Below, one piece after another: positions 19,703 to 28,806 of a stretch of DNA of 36,307 bases. The stretch covers positions 1-36,307 of the IMG/VR virus record IMGVR_UViG_3300046736_000099; one strand, given 5' to 3'. The translations under genes and the position numbers were made by a program. How positions within the stretch are numbered: position 1 is the stretch's first letter; each line of letters starts with the position of its first letter. The notes under the pieces are model-generated. The model was not told the origin of the DNA. It saw only the letters and a program-made list of their open reading frames with translations, and did no database searches. This stretch comes from a virus.

Positions 19703-22700
19703 TTACTTCCCGCCGTCCTTCTCGGTCTCCTGCTCTTTCTCGAGCTTGTCGATGATCGTCATAAGGTTGTTAAACGCGACCGTTGCCGCGGCCTTCTGAC
19801 CGATCGGTATTTTCATGCTGGTCGTTAACGCCCGCGATGCCCGCGGCGAATAGAGCATCTTGGCGAGCACCGGGTTGGCCAGGACCATCGCCACACCCGT
19901 CATGGGATTAGTGAGCACCATCCCGGCCTGCGCGGTAAACGAGCCCACGTGCGCGGTCCCGGATGGGTTGGGGTTTCGCCCGAACATCTCACCCGCCTGG
20001 AAGAAATTGTCCAAGTCTTTGATGATCGCCGGGTCCTTAAACAGAATCTTCTTACTTTCCGGCCCCAGTTCTTTCCAGCGTTTTGCAAGCTTTTCGCTGC
20101 CTTTAAACTCCCCGGTTTTGCTCCCCTCCTCGATCAGCTTTTCCAGGTACGCCCGGCCAACTTTCGGTATCTCCGGCCCGGCACGGCCGGCGATATCCTT
20201 CAGGAACTCAATCCCGCTGTCGCCGGCGTAGGTTAACTGGTTGAACGCCTGCACCGGCTCTTTACTGAGCCTGGACGTCAAATCCGAGTGCATCTTCGCC
20301 GACTCAAAATACTTTGTGATGTCGGCGATCAGTTGAGGGCTCTTGAAGAGCTCCAGTTTCGACTGCGGCCCCAGTTGCTCCCAGCTATTGGCAATCGACT
20401 GGCCGACGTTAAACTCCCCGGTCTTGCTCGCATTCTGCAGCAGTTCCTGGAGATATGCCCGGCCGACTTTCGGTATCTCGTGCGGCGTCTGCCGGGCTAT
20501 ATCGCGCAGGAAGTCGATACCGGTATCACCGGCGTAGGTCAGCTGATTGAATGCCTTTACCGGCTCCTTGCTCAGTTTCGCCGCCAGGTCTCCCTGCGTC
20601 TTTGCGACCTTAAAGAAATTCGAGATGTCCTGAATCAATAGCGGGTTTTTAAAGAGCGCGGTCTTCGTTCCCGGTCCCAACTGCTCCCAGTTACTCAGGA
20701 TCGACTGCCCGACATTGAACTCTCCGCTTCCCTTCGCCTTCTCGAACAGACCCTGCAGGTATGCCCGGGCCACCTTCGGCATCTCGCCAGGCGTTTGAGT
20801 CGCTACGCCACGTAGCAGGTCGATGCCGCTGTCCTTGGCATAGGTCAATTGTCGAAACAGCTGCACCGGCTCGCTCGATAACTGCCCTTGCAGATCACTA
20901 TGCTCAGCGGCGCGCGCAAAGGCATTCTCCAACGCCTGGACGTTAGAGCGGCCCCCGAACAAAGCATCTTTCGTATCGGGTCCGAGCTTATTCCACTTCT
21001 CCAGCCAATCACCCGCGCCCTTCTTCTCCAGTAACTCGTCCAGGTAGGCTCGCCCGACTCGCGGTATTTCGTTCGGCACCTGCTCCATGGTCTGGCGCAC
21101 CAGGGCAATTCCCGAATCCCCGCCGTAGGTCATCCGGTTATAGGCGTCGACCGGCTCTCCCCTCTGTCCGACCACCTTCTCCCGCACGCCGGCGGTCGTG
21201 TATTTCTCCGCCGTCGCCTTGTTGCCAAGCTTGTAAGCTTCTACCGCCTCCGGTCCCGCCGCGCTGATCCCCTCCGTTACCGCATCCTCCAGGTGTTGCA
21301 CCGCCTTCGCCGCTAAGCCTTGCGAGAGCGTCTTTAGTTCCGGCAGATCGGCGCCACGCGCCGCGGCTTTTATCGCCGACAGACTCTCCCTGGCCGCACT
21401 CGATGCTATGAAATCATCCGCCGCGAGAATGTTATTCAGAGCCAGCAACCCGGTGCTCGCGCGTCGCTGCGCTACAGGAATCGTAGCCTCGAAATGCTCA
21501 ACAATTGGCTTTAACGCTGTTTTAGTGGCGCGGAGATCCACCGGCAGCGCTACCTCCTTCATGATCGGCGCCTCGGCCACGTTCACACCGGCCGACGCCG
21601 CCGTTCGCAGAACCGATGCCTGCTCATGCGGCTGTAACTTGGCAAAGGGCTTGTCGGCGAGGCTCATCGCAAACGCATCTAAATTTGCCTGCACATCCGG
21701 GGTGCGCCCGGTCGAGACCGGCACTTGCCGCGTATTCGCCGGATCCGCTTCAAATGCGCGTAGGGCATCAAAATGGCTGTCGGCCGTCGTGTCGTGCTTG
21801 AGAATCTCTGCTTTCAGCGCTCCACCCAGTGACTCGCCTGCCTGCTGTGGCGTGATCGGCTGCGGGTACACCTTATCCCTTGCCTGTTCGGCTTGCTGCT
21901 GGATCGCCCTGGCCTGCCCTTCGAGCGCAGTTCGAACGCCTCCACCCGCCTGTTCCGGCGTCACTGGCTGCGGGTGCACCTGGCCAGCCAGGACATCTCC
22001 TTGTCCCGCAAGCGCCGTCGATTTACCGCGTACAGCCTGCTGCACGCCCTCACCGGCCTGCTCCGGCGAAATAGGCTGTGGATGCACCTTGTTCGCAAGG
22101 ACTTCCCCTTCACGCGCGAGAGCAGTCGATTGGCCGCGCATAACCTGCTGTACCGCCTCGCCCGCCTGTTGAGGAGATATAGGGGCAGGGTTCACCGTAT
22201 CGGCGATCTGCCCCCCGGCACCCTCGAGCGCCGCCATCTGGTTCGCCTGCGCCCTCTTACTGATCCCGGCGGAGCCGAACTGGTTCTGCGCGATCGTCTT
22301 AACGTTCTGTACGAGCTTACTGCCGCTGCGTGTCGCCAGATCAACCGGGACACCCTGCGCGTCCGCCCACGCAACGGCGGCGGCCTCAGCCGGATTCAGT
22401 TGCGGCTTCACCGCTGGCCCTACGGTTACTGATCCCTTCCTCTGCATCGTTAACGGCGCCGCGAGTTGTAGTGCGAGCCCGGCGGTCTTGCCCAGCCCTT
22501 CGGCATACCTGCCGGCCACCAGATCATCGCCGGCATCGTTAACGGCCGGTCCAAACAGCGGGATCGCATACCCGAGCGCATAGCGCGACGCGTCCAGGTA
22601 ATTACCCTTCGACCAGGCGTCCCGCGCTTTGTCGAGTTGATCGGCCTGGGCCTTAAGAATTCCCGAGCCCATCTGCCCGACCTTCTCGACCGGATTACTG

Positions 22701-22957
22701 CTGGTCAGGGCGCCCACCAATGGGAACGGATCCATCGTATCCGCGGCCGCGCCGATGAAACGCCCGGTGGCATTCAGCGCCGAGTCGAACATGCCGGGTT
22801 GCTCACCTCCGGTCACAGATGCCTGCTGCGGCCCGGCGGGCGCTGTGTCGACCACTTGGGCGCCTCTCGCCAGCGCCGCATCCAAGTTCGCCCTGGGGAT
22901 CGCTCCCACCCGCCCGTCCGGCAGACGAACCCGTACCTTGTCCTGTGGTTCCGCCAT
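19703..22957 (-). CDS. Large DNA-ejection / internal virion protein with two repeat arrays
   Basis: This 1084-aa protein sits where P22 has gp16 (609 aa). Residues 1-55 resemble short N-terminal segments of other internal virion proteins (VRVRLPDGRVGAIP...NLDAALARGA). Residues 255-398 hold four 36-residue repeats with (V/I)xPQPI(S/T)PxQAGE. About 603-1000 hold four repeats of about 100 residues with LTYAGDSGI, EIPKVGRAYL and WEQLGP. The C terminus has small hydrophobic segments (TNPMTGVAMVLANPVLAKML). In P22 the ejected proteins form a channel across the cell envelope. A muramidase motif is not evident. Translation starts one base after the previous stop, behind GGAGG. Confidence 0.8.
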   Translation of the reverse strand: MAEPQDKVRVRLPDGRVGAIPRANLDAALARGAQVVDTAPAGPQQASVTGGEQPGMFDSALNATGRFIGAAADTMDPFPLVGALTSSNPVEKVGQMGSGILKAQADQLDKARDAWSKGNYLDASRYALGYAIPLFGPAVNDAGDDLVAGRYAEGLGKTAGLALQLAAPLTMQRKGSVTVGPAVKPQLNPAEAAAVAWADAQGVPVDLATRSGSKLVQNVKTIAQNQFGSAGISKRAQANQMAALEGAGGQIADTVNPAPISPQQAGEAVQQVMRGQSTALAREGEVLANKVHPQPISPEQAGEGVQQAVRGKSTALAGQGDVLAGQVHPQPVTPEQAGGGVRTALEGQARAIQQQAEQARDKVYPQPITPQQAGESLGGALKAEILKHDTTADSHFDALRAFEADPANTRQVPVSTGRTPDVQANLDAFAMSLADKPFAKLQPHEQASVLRTAASAGVNVAEAPIMKEVALPVDLRATKTALKPIVEHFEATIPVAQRRASTGLLALNNILAADDFIASSAARESLSAIKAAARGADLPELKTLSQGLAAKAVQHLEDAVTEGISAAGPEAVEAYKLGNKATAEKYTTAGVREKVVGQRGEPVDAYNRMTYGGDSGIALVRQTMEQVPNEIPRVGRAYLDELLEKKGAGDWLEKWNKLGPDTKDALFGGRSNVQALENAFARAAEHSDLQGQLSSEPVQLFRQLTYAKDSGIDLLRGVATQTPGEMPKVARAYLQGLFEKAKGSGEFNVGQSILSNWEQLGPGTKTALFKNPLLIQDISNFFKVAKTQGDLAAKLSKEPVKAFNQLTYAGDTGIDFLRDIARQTPHEIPKVGRAYLQELLQNASKTGEFNVGQSIANSWEQLGPQSKLELFKSPQLIADITKYFESAKMHSDLTSRLSKEPVQAFNQLTYAGDSGIEFLKDIAGRAGPEIPKVGRAYLEKLIEEGSKTGEFKGSEKLAKRWKELGPESKKILFKDPAIIKDLDNFFQAGEMFGRNPNPSGTAHVGSFTAQAGMVLTNPMTGVAMVLANPVLAKMLYSPRASRALTTSMKIPIGQKAAATVAFNNLMTIIDKLEKEQETEKDGGK
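19960..21151 (-). repeat. Four long tandem repeats in the ejection protein
   Basis: About 300-bp units encode four successive copies of a 95-103-residue helical module. The best-conserved blocks are QLTYAGDSGI, EIPKVGRAYL and WEQLGP-x-(S/T)K, and copies two to four share L-SKEPV at the joints. The first copy is the most divergent. Confidence 0.85.
21764..22195 (-). repeat. Four 108-bp tandem repeats in the ejection protein
   Basis: Four consecutive 36-codon units run from residue 255 to 398, each starting V-x-P-x-PI(S/T)P-x-QAGE and continuing into an A/Q-rich helix. The fourth unit diverges in its second half. The unit length fits a repeated helix with a proline-marked turn. Confidence 0.88.
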
Positions 22958-24331
22958 TTACCTGCCCTCCTCAAACCCGAGGTCGCCGAACACATCCGCC
23001 ACCGGCGGGCCGTCGTGCACCGCCGCCGCCCGGCCGCTCTCCCGGTGAAGAGACTCCAGCAGCGCCTTCCGCGCCGCTGACTTCCGCGTGAGCACTTTTG
23101 GTCCGTCACCCGGTTGCGGGAAGTATGTGATCCGATCGTTCTCGTATTCACTCGGTGCGATCGCCGCGCCGGAATCCTTCCGGAGCCGAGCCTCGGTAAA
23201 CTGCCGCTGCGCCTGGGAGTAGACCTGATTCTCGTCGCTCTGCATGAAGTTCGGCGCCCACTTCTGCCAGCCCTGCGCCGCCAGCCCCTTTTTCGTCATC
23301 GACTCCTGCATCTGGTCGAGCGTGTCAGAGGCATCTTTCGCCCGCGAATAGAAACCATATACCCGCTGCTCGGCGGCGCTCGGTGGCTTGTTGTCCTTCC
23401 GCAGTGTTACCAACTCCCGTGCGCGGCTGTCGGTCATATTCTGCCCGCGGACCGTGTTCTCCTCCGCCTTGAGGTTGTGCCGGCCGGTCTCGGCAGCATT
23501 GGCCGCCGTCTGCTCGGCGGTCGTCCGCTGCTGCGCCGTCATTCCCATTCGTGACACAATGCTCACCGCGGCCGGCGAGTACATCACCGGGATTCGCTTC
23601 GCCACTTCCGGCGGCAATGTCGCCCGCCATTGATCGTAGGCCGCCTGGTTATTCACGCCGCCCACCGACTGCCCGGCCGTCACCAGTTGCTTCGCTTCAG
23701 ACTCCGCCTGCACCCCGGGAAGTTTTGCCGTAAACTCTTTCGCTTCCCGCTCTTCCTTGGTGACTTTGCGCCCTTCCTCCTTCGCCTTGTACTGATCCTC
23801 GAGTACCTTCCTGGCCTCTTCTAACTGCTGCTGCACATCGAGCGCGCTCTGAATGTGCTGTTTCAGGAACCCGGCCACCTCATCGGTGAAGCCGGACTGC
23901 ACTACCGTGTCGTGCGTGGCCTGGTCGATCAGTCCCAGCTCGCGCAGCTGCCCGGCGCCGCGGACAAGCGTCGGCGTATCCACCACCGTGCTCGCCACTT
24001 TGCCGAAGATCTTCGCCTGCAAGTCGGCAAAGTTTAGCTTCTCCTTTTGGAAATCGACATCCGCCTTGCGCTGCTCGCTGAGGGATTTCTGGTGCGCCAT
24101 CCCGCGCACCGGATCAATCTTTATCAGCTCTTCCAAAGGCGCGCCCCTGCCCACCGCCTCCCGGTACTGCTTGTCATAGGCGGCGTCCTGTGTCGCCTTA
24201 TCCAGCTGCAATTGACGGACAGCGGCTACTTGCTGATTCTGCTCGTGTTCCTGCTGCGCCAGGCGAATCCGCTGTGGATCGATGTACGCCGGCGCCCGGT
24301 ACCCTAATGGAATACTTGGATCGATTGGCAT
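22958..24331 (-). CDS. DNA-ejection protein, P22 gp20-like position
   Basis: This 457-aa, largely helical protein (P22 gp20 is 471 aa) starts MPIDPSIPLGYRAPAYIDPQRIRLAQQEHEQNQQ. The C-terminal part has QFTEARLRKDSGAAIAPSEYENDRITYFPQPGDGP, a segment common in internal virion proteins of P22-like phages. Long coiled coils occupy about 25-110 and 165-215. It should be packaged in the head and injected with the DNA. It is directly coupled to the large ejection protein gene (TAA then ATG). Confidence 0.82.
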   Translation of the reverse strand: MPIDPSIPLGYRAPAYIDPQRIRLAQQEHEQNQQVAAVRQLQLDKATQDAAYDKQYREAVGRGAPLEELIKIDPVRGMAHQKSLSEQRKADVDFQKEKLNFADLQAKIFGKVASTVVDTPTLVRGAGQLRELGLIDQATHDTVVQSGFTDEVAGFLKQHIQSALDVQQQLEEARKVLEDQYKAKEEGRKVTKEEREAKEFTAKLPGVQAESEAKQLVTAGQSVGGVNNQAAYDQWRATLPPEVAKRIPVMYSPAAVSIVSRMGMTAQQRTTAEQTAANAAETGRHNLKAEENTVRGQNMTDSRARELVTLRKDNKPPSAAEQRVYGFYSRAKDASDTLDQMQESMTKKGLAAQGWQKWAPNFMQSDENQVYSQAQRQFTEARLRKDSGAAIAPSEYENDRITYFPQPGDGPKVLTRKSAARKALLESLHRESGRAAAVHDGPPVADVFGDLGFEEGR

Positions 24332-24351
24332 GTTCTTTTCCTCTCCCTGGC

Positions 24352-25434
24352 CTATCGCCCTACCGTGCGCCCGGTCGGATTAAAGCGTTTACTCCCAGCC
24401 AGGCCGCCAGCCACTGCGTTGCCGACGCCGCTCACCGCTCCGGACCAGGCGTTGGCCGCCCCCACCGTGCCGGCCGCCCGGGCATTGGCGCCGCCGAGTA
24501 GCGCATCCCCGGCATTACGGACTCCATTTAACTTCCAGTCGCCGCCCTGCGCCGCCGCATCAAACTGCAGCTTCCCGGCCGTGTTCGCGGCATTAGTGCG
24601 CCAGTTGCCCGCCGTGGTCGATGCCCGCAGCCCGATATCGCCGGCGCTTTCGGCGCCCCGCATTCCCGCGTTGCCGGTGAACTCGGCGCCGCGGAGCGTG
24701 TTGCTGCTCACGCCGCTGCCGTAGGCATTCGCCGCATTGATCTGCTGGCCGACGGCGTTCTGCCCGATCCCCGCCAGGCCGCTCAACATTTCGAACCGCT
24801 GCCCCCGTTCCTTATTAAACCGGTCGAAGGCGGCGGCGTACTCGGTCGATGCCGCGCCCTGCGCATAGCGGTCCATGGCCTTCATCACCCCACCGCCGCT
24901 CACCGCGCCCCTGGCCGCCTGCGAGCGCGCAAGCGCCTTCTGCCCTTGCTCTAGCCGCCACTGGTAACTCGGATCATCCTGGCCGAACTCGAACTTCTTT
25001 GAAAGGTCTCCGCCCTCGGCCAGCCCGCTCGCGAGTTGATTCACTGCGCCCGACCCGGCGGTCGTATATGGACTAGTCAGTCCGGAAACCTCCCGGTACA
25101 GTCCGCCTAGCGTCTCGTTGGCGCTATTCACCCCGGCTGTCATCCCGGCCTGGGCCTGCCCGCTCGCGTCGAAGATCCGGTCCTGCGCCAGGTTGCCGGC
25201 GTCCTGCACGGTATTCGCCGCGGCGCCCGAGGTGTCGATGATGTCCGCCCGCGCCCCGGCGGCCGCGGCGTCCAGGTCCCGGGCGCTGCCGGTGGCCGCC
25301 TCGGTATTCATCCGCGCTACGTCATTGGCAGCGTCACTCTGCGTCTGGGCGGCTTTCTTCGCTGCCCGTGAGCCCATGATCCCGCCGAAGATAGAAGTCC
25401 CGATGGAAATCGCGGGGATTACTGCCGCTGGCAT
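24352..25434 (-). CDS. DNA-ejection protein, P22 gp7-like position
   Basis: This 360-aa Ala/Gly-rich protein has an N-terminal hydrophobic segment (AVIPAISIGTSIFGGIMG). The block DPSYQWRLEQGQKALARSQAARGAVSGGGVMKAMDRYAQGAASTEY (about 152-200) is typical of DNA-transfer proteins of P22-like phages. The C-terminal third is repetitive (NAANAYGSG, AGNWRTNAANTAGK, GANARAAG). P22 gp7 is 229 aa, so this one is longer. It is probably the first protein ejected and may contact the outer membrane. Confidence 0.82.
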   Translation of the reverse strand: MPAAVIPAISIGTSIFGGIMGSRAAKKAAQTQSDAANDVARMNTEAATGSARDLDAAAAGARADIIDTSGAAANTVQDAGNLAQDRIFDASGQAQAGMTAGVNSANETLGGLYREVSGLTSPYTTAGSGAVNQLASGLAEGGDLSKKFEFGQDDPSYQWRLEQGQKALARSQAARGAVSGGGVMKAMDRYAQGAASTEYAAAFDRFNKERGQRFEMLSGLAGIGQNAVGQQINAANAYGSGVSSNTLRGAEFTGNAGMRGAESAGDIGLRASTTAGNWRTNAANTAGKLQFDAAAQGGDWKLNGVRNAGDALLGGANARAAGTVGAANAWSGAVSGVGNAVAGGLAGSKRFNPTGRTVGR

Positions 25435-25445
25435 AAAGCGCCTCC

Positions 25446-25913
25446 TTAAGCGCCGCTCATTCCGAGCAGCACCTGGTCATACAAAACGCCGTCCTTTAGA
25501 AACGACGCTGGGTTTCTCCCGTACTCCTGCATGCCCGCGCGCACAGCGAATCGGATCGCCAGCTGGTTGGACTGTGGAACGGTCGTTACGAGCCGCCGGC
25601 AGGGCGTGTTAGCCCAGATCCATGCGGCCATTTCCTTTGCGGCTGCCTGCCCCCGCGGCCCGTAGGCGCACGGCAACAGGCACGTGTGAATCTCCCAACA
25701 GATCGAATTCAGCGGCACCAGCATCCACAGCCCCAGCAGCTCTTCGCCGTCCTCGGCCAGGACGTACCAGATCAACTCGCTCTCGGCCGGCTGGAACTCC
25801 CCGGCCGGCGGACACCCGTCGTCGGATATATGAGGATACACCGAAGGATCCGCCATGACCCTGCGAATCAGCTCGTAGTCGTCCGTCCGGCGCAGCGTGA
25901 TGCTAGTACACAT
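25446..25913 (-). CDS. GNAT-fold protein, P22 gp14-like (DUF2824)
   Basis: This 155-aa protein reads as a GNAT acetyltransferase fold. It has LIRRVMADPSVYPHISDDG at the start, then ELLGLWMLVPLNSICWEIHTCLLP and GPRGQAAAKEMAAWIWANTPCRRLVTTVPQSNQLAIRFAVRAGMQEYG. The QSNQLAIRFAVRAGM block is the usual acyl-CoA-site region. P22 gp14 lies at the same place, before gp7, is DUF2824/GNAT-like and is needed for head maturation. Whether it acetylates anything is unknown. Confidence 0.8.
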   Translation of the reverse strand: MCTSITLRRTDDYELIRRVMADPSVYPHISDDGCPPAGEFQPAESELIWYVLAEDGEELLGLWMLVPLNSICWEIHTCLLPCAYGPRGQAAAKEMAAWIWANTPCRRLVTTVPQSNQLAIRFAVRAGMQEYGRNPASFLKDGVLYDQVLLGMSGA

Positions 25914-26499
25914 AGTTCTTCACCTGGCCGCCGCCTTCGGTTTCGCCATCGGCGGTGAGACACTCGTCGGCAATACCGATATTGGGGATGAACACGCGCG
26001 TCCCGACTCCATCACGGCGCCAGGCTCCGGACGGCCGATTCCAGGTGCGCAGCCCGACGCCCTCGCGGCGGAACACATCCGGCGGCTGGACGGTGATAGC
26101 GCTCCAGCGGCGGGCGCCGATGCCGCGGCGCCGCAGTATACCGATCGTCCCGTTGTCGGCCTCATCCCAGCGGCGGGTGCCGTTGCCTTCCCGGCGGAAG
26201 ATGCCGCCGGCGCTGGCCGGCGTTGCGATCCATACCCGGGCGCCGATGCCGTCCCGGTGAAAGGCCAGCGTGATCCAGGGCTGCCCCGGAAAGTAGCGCG
26301 GTCCGAAATACTCGTGGCCGAAATAGTGATGCCCGAAGTAATTGCCATAGTTAAGGCCGCCGCCGGGGAAGTAGCGCGGCCCGAAGTAGTTCGCGCCGAA
26401 ATAGTGCGGCCCCCAATAAACGCCCTGCGTGTCAGGAGCGATGGACCGCCCGTAGACGCCGCTTCCATATACGCCGGAGCCATAACCAGATAAAGGCAT
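25903..26499 (-). CDS. Virion protein with YFG and RREGxGxRxW repeats
   Basis: This 198-aa protein starts MPLSGYGSGVYGSGVYG. Residues about 27-72 are rich in Y, F, G and H, with repeats such as NYFGPRYFPG, HHYFGHEYFGPRYFPG. Then come five copies of (F/W)RR(E/D)G(V/I/N)GxR(V/R/T)(W/F) with 17-22-residue spacing (about 80-175). Proteins with YFG repeats occur near head-tail genes in other phages. It overlaps the GNAT gene by 11 bases. It is probably structural. Confidence 0.72.
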   Translation of the reverse strand: MPLSGYGSGVYGSGVYGRSIAPDTQGVYWGPHYFGANYFGPRYFPGGGLNYGNYFGHHYFGHEYFGPRYFPGQPWITLAFHRDGIGARVWIATPASAGGIFRREGNGTRRWDEADNGTIGILRRRGIGARRWSAITVQPPDVFRREGVGLRTWNRPSGAWRRDGVGTRVFIPNIGIADECLTADGETEGGGQVKNYVY

Positions 26500-26515
26500 T
26501 TTCTTCCCAGCGAAC

Positions 26516-26731
26516 TCATTGGCTTACTTTGACGAGTTCCTTACGGCCGGGCGCGATCTGCCAGCGCCCCTGTAGTTTGTGCTGGCGGACGAATAGGGAT
26601 AGCGCGCCCTGTAGCATGGCGTTCAGCGGCATCATCTGCTGATCGATCTCGGCGATGATCCCGATGGCGGCATCGTCCAATGGATAGACCTCCTGGGCCA
26701 CGGCTTCTTGGGTTTGCTGTTCTTCGTTCAT
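26516..26731 (-). CDS. Small hypothetical protein of the tail region
   Basis: This 71-aa acidic protein starts MNEEQQTQEAVAQEVYPLDDAAIGIIAEIDQQMMPLNAMLQGALSLFVRQHKLQG. The helical middle resembles small chaperone-like phage proteins, but no family is certain. It is coupled to the preceding 95-aa gene by an ATGA overlap. Confidence 0.68.
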   Translation of the reverse strand: MNEEQQTQEAVAQEVYPLDDAAIGIIAEIDQQMMPLNAMLQGALSLFVRQHKLQGRWQIAPGRKELVKVSQ

Positions 26732-27015
26732 ACGAACTTGTTGACCGTCCCTTCCACCGCGGCTTGCAGCCCCGCGTCAGTGATGGCCGCGCCATCCTGT
26801 TGGACTGCCGGGTCCATCACCGTAGGCGGCTGGATCTGCGCCGCCATCATGTCCGCTTGCTGGTAGCAGGACTTCGCCCATCCCAACCGTGAGGTATGTC
26901 CAGGTGTCGCGACGGGTTCAAGCATGATGAATCCCGCGTACTGTAGGCACGCAATCTTCACTCGCCCGCGAAATTCGCTATCTGTAGTAAGCGCAGCACT
27001 CTCGCTGTATGTCAT
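26728..27015 (-). CDS. Small hypothetical protein of the tail region
   Basis: This 95-aa protein starts MTYSESAALTTDSEFRGRVKIACLQYAGFIMLEP after AGGAGAAGTAGAAC. The segment EFRGRVKIACLQYA resembles short proteins encoded in tail modules of other phages. The rest is helical with QQDGAAITDAGLQAAVEGTVNKFV. Function unknown. Confidence 0.7.
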   Translation of the reverse strand: MTYSESAALTTDSEFRGRVKIACLQYAGFIMLEPVATPGHTSRLGWAKSCYQQADMMAAQIQPPTVMDPAVQQDGAAITDAGLQAAVEGTVNKFV

Positions 27016-27031
27016 GTTCTACTTCTCCTTG

Positions 27032-28288
27032 TTATCCGACTTGAACCCATCCGGTGTTTGTGGTGACGAAGATCTTCTGCAAGTCCCGGTCGAAGACCAC
27101 CATCCCCTGATCCCCTGCTGAGATAGCCAGCCGCTGCGCGGAGGTCATGCGGTTTAAAGTCAAAGCCCGGTCCGTGCGTTGCAGATCAATCGACGCTCCC
27201 GTAGTCGGCGCGGTTGAGCCTAGCGCCATGCCGCCGGAAGACGTGTTGATCTGGACTAGCTGGGCACCCGCCACATTCTGGATCACAACAGCCCCGGCAC
27301 CATCCGTGGATGGCCGGATGTTGACCGTGGGATCACCCCGGAAGATTAAGCCTTTGAAGGTCTGCGTCTGGAACGTACTGGTTGCCGTGTCCAACTGCGC
27401 GGCTACGCCACCAGCCGTGGTTTGGAATTGAATAGCATTCACTCCATCCGTACCCATAGGCCGCAGAACTACAGCGGAGTTGCCCCAATAAGTTACGGAG
27501 CGCACCCCTCCCGTCCCGGCCACGAATTGGCTTAAGGTTGTATCTATGCTGGCGGCGAGAGTAAGGGAGGCAGTCTCAAACCGGATCCCATCAGCAGAAT
27601 CCACCGTGGGGCGGATGGTCACTTTGGCCACGCCCAGGAATCCGTTAGCCTTGAACGTGTTGGCAATGGCACTCGGGTTTAAGGTGTCCACGGTCAATAT
27701 TGGGGTACCCGCCGCATTCTGGAATTGGATCGAGTTGGCAGAGTCCGCTGTGGGGCGCACCACAACGGAAGGAGTGCCAAGCAGAAGCGGACCCACGAAC
27801 CCCGCCACAGAAGAGAAGCGGCCCGTGGTCTGGGTGTCAATGAATGCCGCAATTGTTCCCGCCCCGTTCTGAAATTGGATCGCTGTCGCGCTATCCACTG
27901 TGGGGCGAAGAATCGCACTCGGTGTGCCGATAAACACAGGCGAGGTAACGCTGGCGCTGGCGGCGGCGGCACCGAAAGACAGAGTCCCGGTAACGCCCAG
28001 GGTGCCGGTGATCGTGGCGGACCCGCCAACCGTCAGGTTGCCCGGGGTGGAGATCGATCCCGCATTCACATTGCCGGTGATCGTGGCGGAATTAGCGGAG
28101 ACCTGTCCGCTGACCGTGACACCCCCGGTGACGGTTACCGTGCCCGTGAATACCGGATTGGCCTTGTTCGCCTTCAGGAATATCTCGGCGTCCTGGAGAA
28201 CGAATAAAGCGTTGAGTTCGTCGGCCCACGTTTCAAAGTCGCTGCCGACCGTGGGCATATTCCAGCCGTAATTAGGTGTGTTGGGCAT
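27032..28288 (-). CDS. Tail fibre protein with five beta-repeat modules
   Basis: This 418-aa protein is beta-rich with a fibre-like build. Residues 1-50 (NYGWNMPTVGSDFETWADELNALF) match the N-terminal adaptor of many phage fibres. Residues about 55-110 are GTVTVTGG-type repeats. About 110-350 hold five modules of 45-50 residues with (I/V)RPTxDSAxxIQFQNxAG. The end, TTGASIDLQRTDRALTLNRMTSAQRLAISAGDQGMVVFDRDLQKIFVTTNTGW, is a common fibre-terminal motif. It is the best host-recognition candidate; no tailspike enzyme was found. Confidence 0.82.
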   Translation of the reverse strand: MPNTPNYGWNMPTVGSDFETWADELNALFVLQDAEIFLKANKANPVFTGTVTVTGGVTVSGQVSANSATITGNVNAGSISTPGNLTVGGSATITGTLGVTGTLSFGAAAASASVTSPVFIGTPSAILRPTVDSATAIQFQNGAGTIAAFIDTQTTGRFSSVAGFVGPLLLGTPSVVVRPTADSANSIQFQNAAGTPILTVDTLNPSAIANTFKANGFLGVAKVTIRPTVDSADGIRFETASLTLAASIDTTLSQFVAGTGGVRSVTYWGNSAVVLRPMGTDGVNAIQFQTTAGGVAAQLDTATSTFQTQTFKGLIFRGDPTVNIRPSTDGAGAVVIQNVAGAQLVQINTSSGGMALGSTAPTTGASIDLQRTDRALTLNRMTSAQRLAISAGDQGMVVFDRDLQKIFVTTNTGWVQVG

Positions 28289-28293
28289 GCGTT

Positions 28294-28803
28294 TTAACTA
28301 ACGTCGTGCGTCTGCGTGCTGCGGTTGCCAACGGCGTCCACATTCGCCTGAATGCGGTTTTTCGTGTCGCCCATATCGCGGAAGAAGACGGTCGTCGTAC
28401 CAAGGCCGCTAGCCTTGCCAAATAACACCGACGCCATCAGCCGCATGAAATGCGTGGCCGTGTAAGCGCCTTCGAGGACATACGCCCAGACCGCCGCCGC
28501 CGCCGCCGCGGGAAGATCGTCGTTCGTCGCGATGGCTACCTGCACGAACCGCTCCGCGTCGTCGCAACCCGCCGCCGTCGCCCGCACCACAAGATCCCCG
28601 AGCGTATTCGTGTCCGTCGTAGAGAGCGCGATCTGATACCAGCCGCTGCTGCGCTCGGTCACCGTCGCCCCGGCGGCGCCGAACGCCGACCCGTTCTTCG
28701 ACAGGGTGACGGCGAGGGTCATGCCCAGCGCCGGGGAGACGTGATCGGCGGCGAGGAACACCTTCAGCATCAAATTCCGGCCGGTGTTTTGTTTGGTAAT
28801 CAT
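28294..28803 (-). CDS. Structural protein near the fibre (beta-sandwich-like)
   Basis: This 169-aa protein starts MITKQNTGRNLMLKVFLAADHVSPALGMTLAVTLSKNG. Residues 10-100 look like an Ig-like or carrier domain (VTERSSGWYQIALSTTDTNTLGDLVVRAT), a form common in virion proteins. The C-terminal part (FRDMGDTKNRIQANVDAVGNR) resembles tail-associated segments. It lies between the fibre and other tail genes. Confidence 0.7.
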   Translation of the reverse strand: MITKQNTGRNLMLKVFLAADHVSPALGMTLAVTLSKNGSAFGAAGATVTERSSGWYQIALSTTDTNTLGDLVVRATAAGCDDAERFVQVAIATNDDLPAAAAAAVWAYVLEGAYTATHFMRLMASVLFGKASGLGTTTVFFRDMGDTKNRIQANVDAVGNRSTQTHDVS

Positions 28804-28806
28804 GGC

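Noticed and set aside
27032-28288. Diversity-generating retroelement target in the fibre gene
   Set aside because: There is no reverse transcriptase gene and no template repeat; the repeated segments are coding modules of the shaft.
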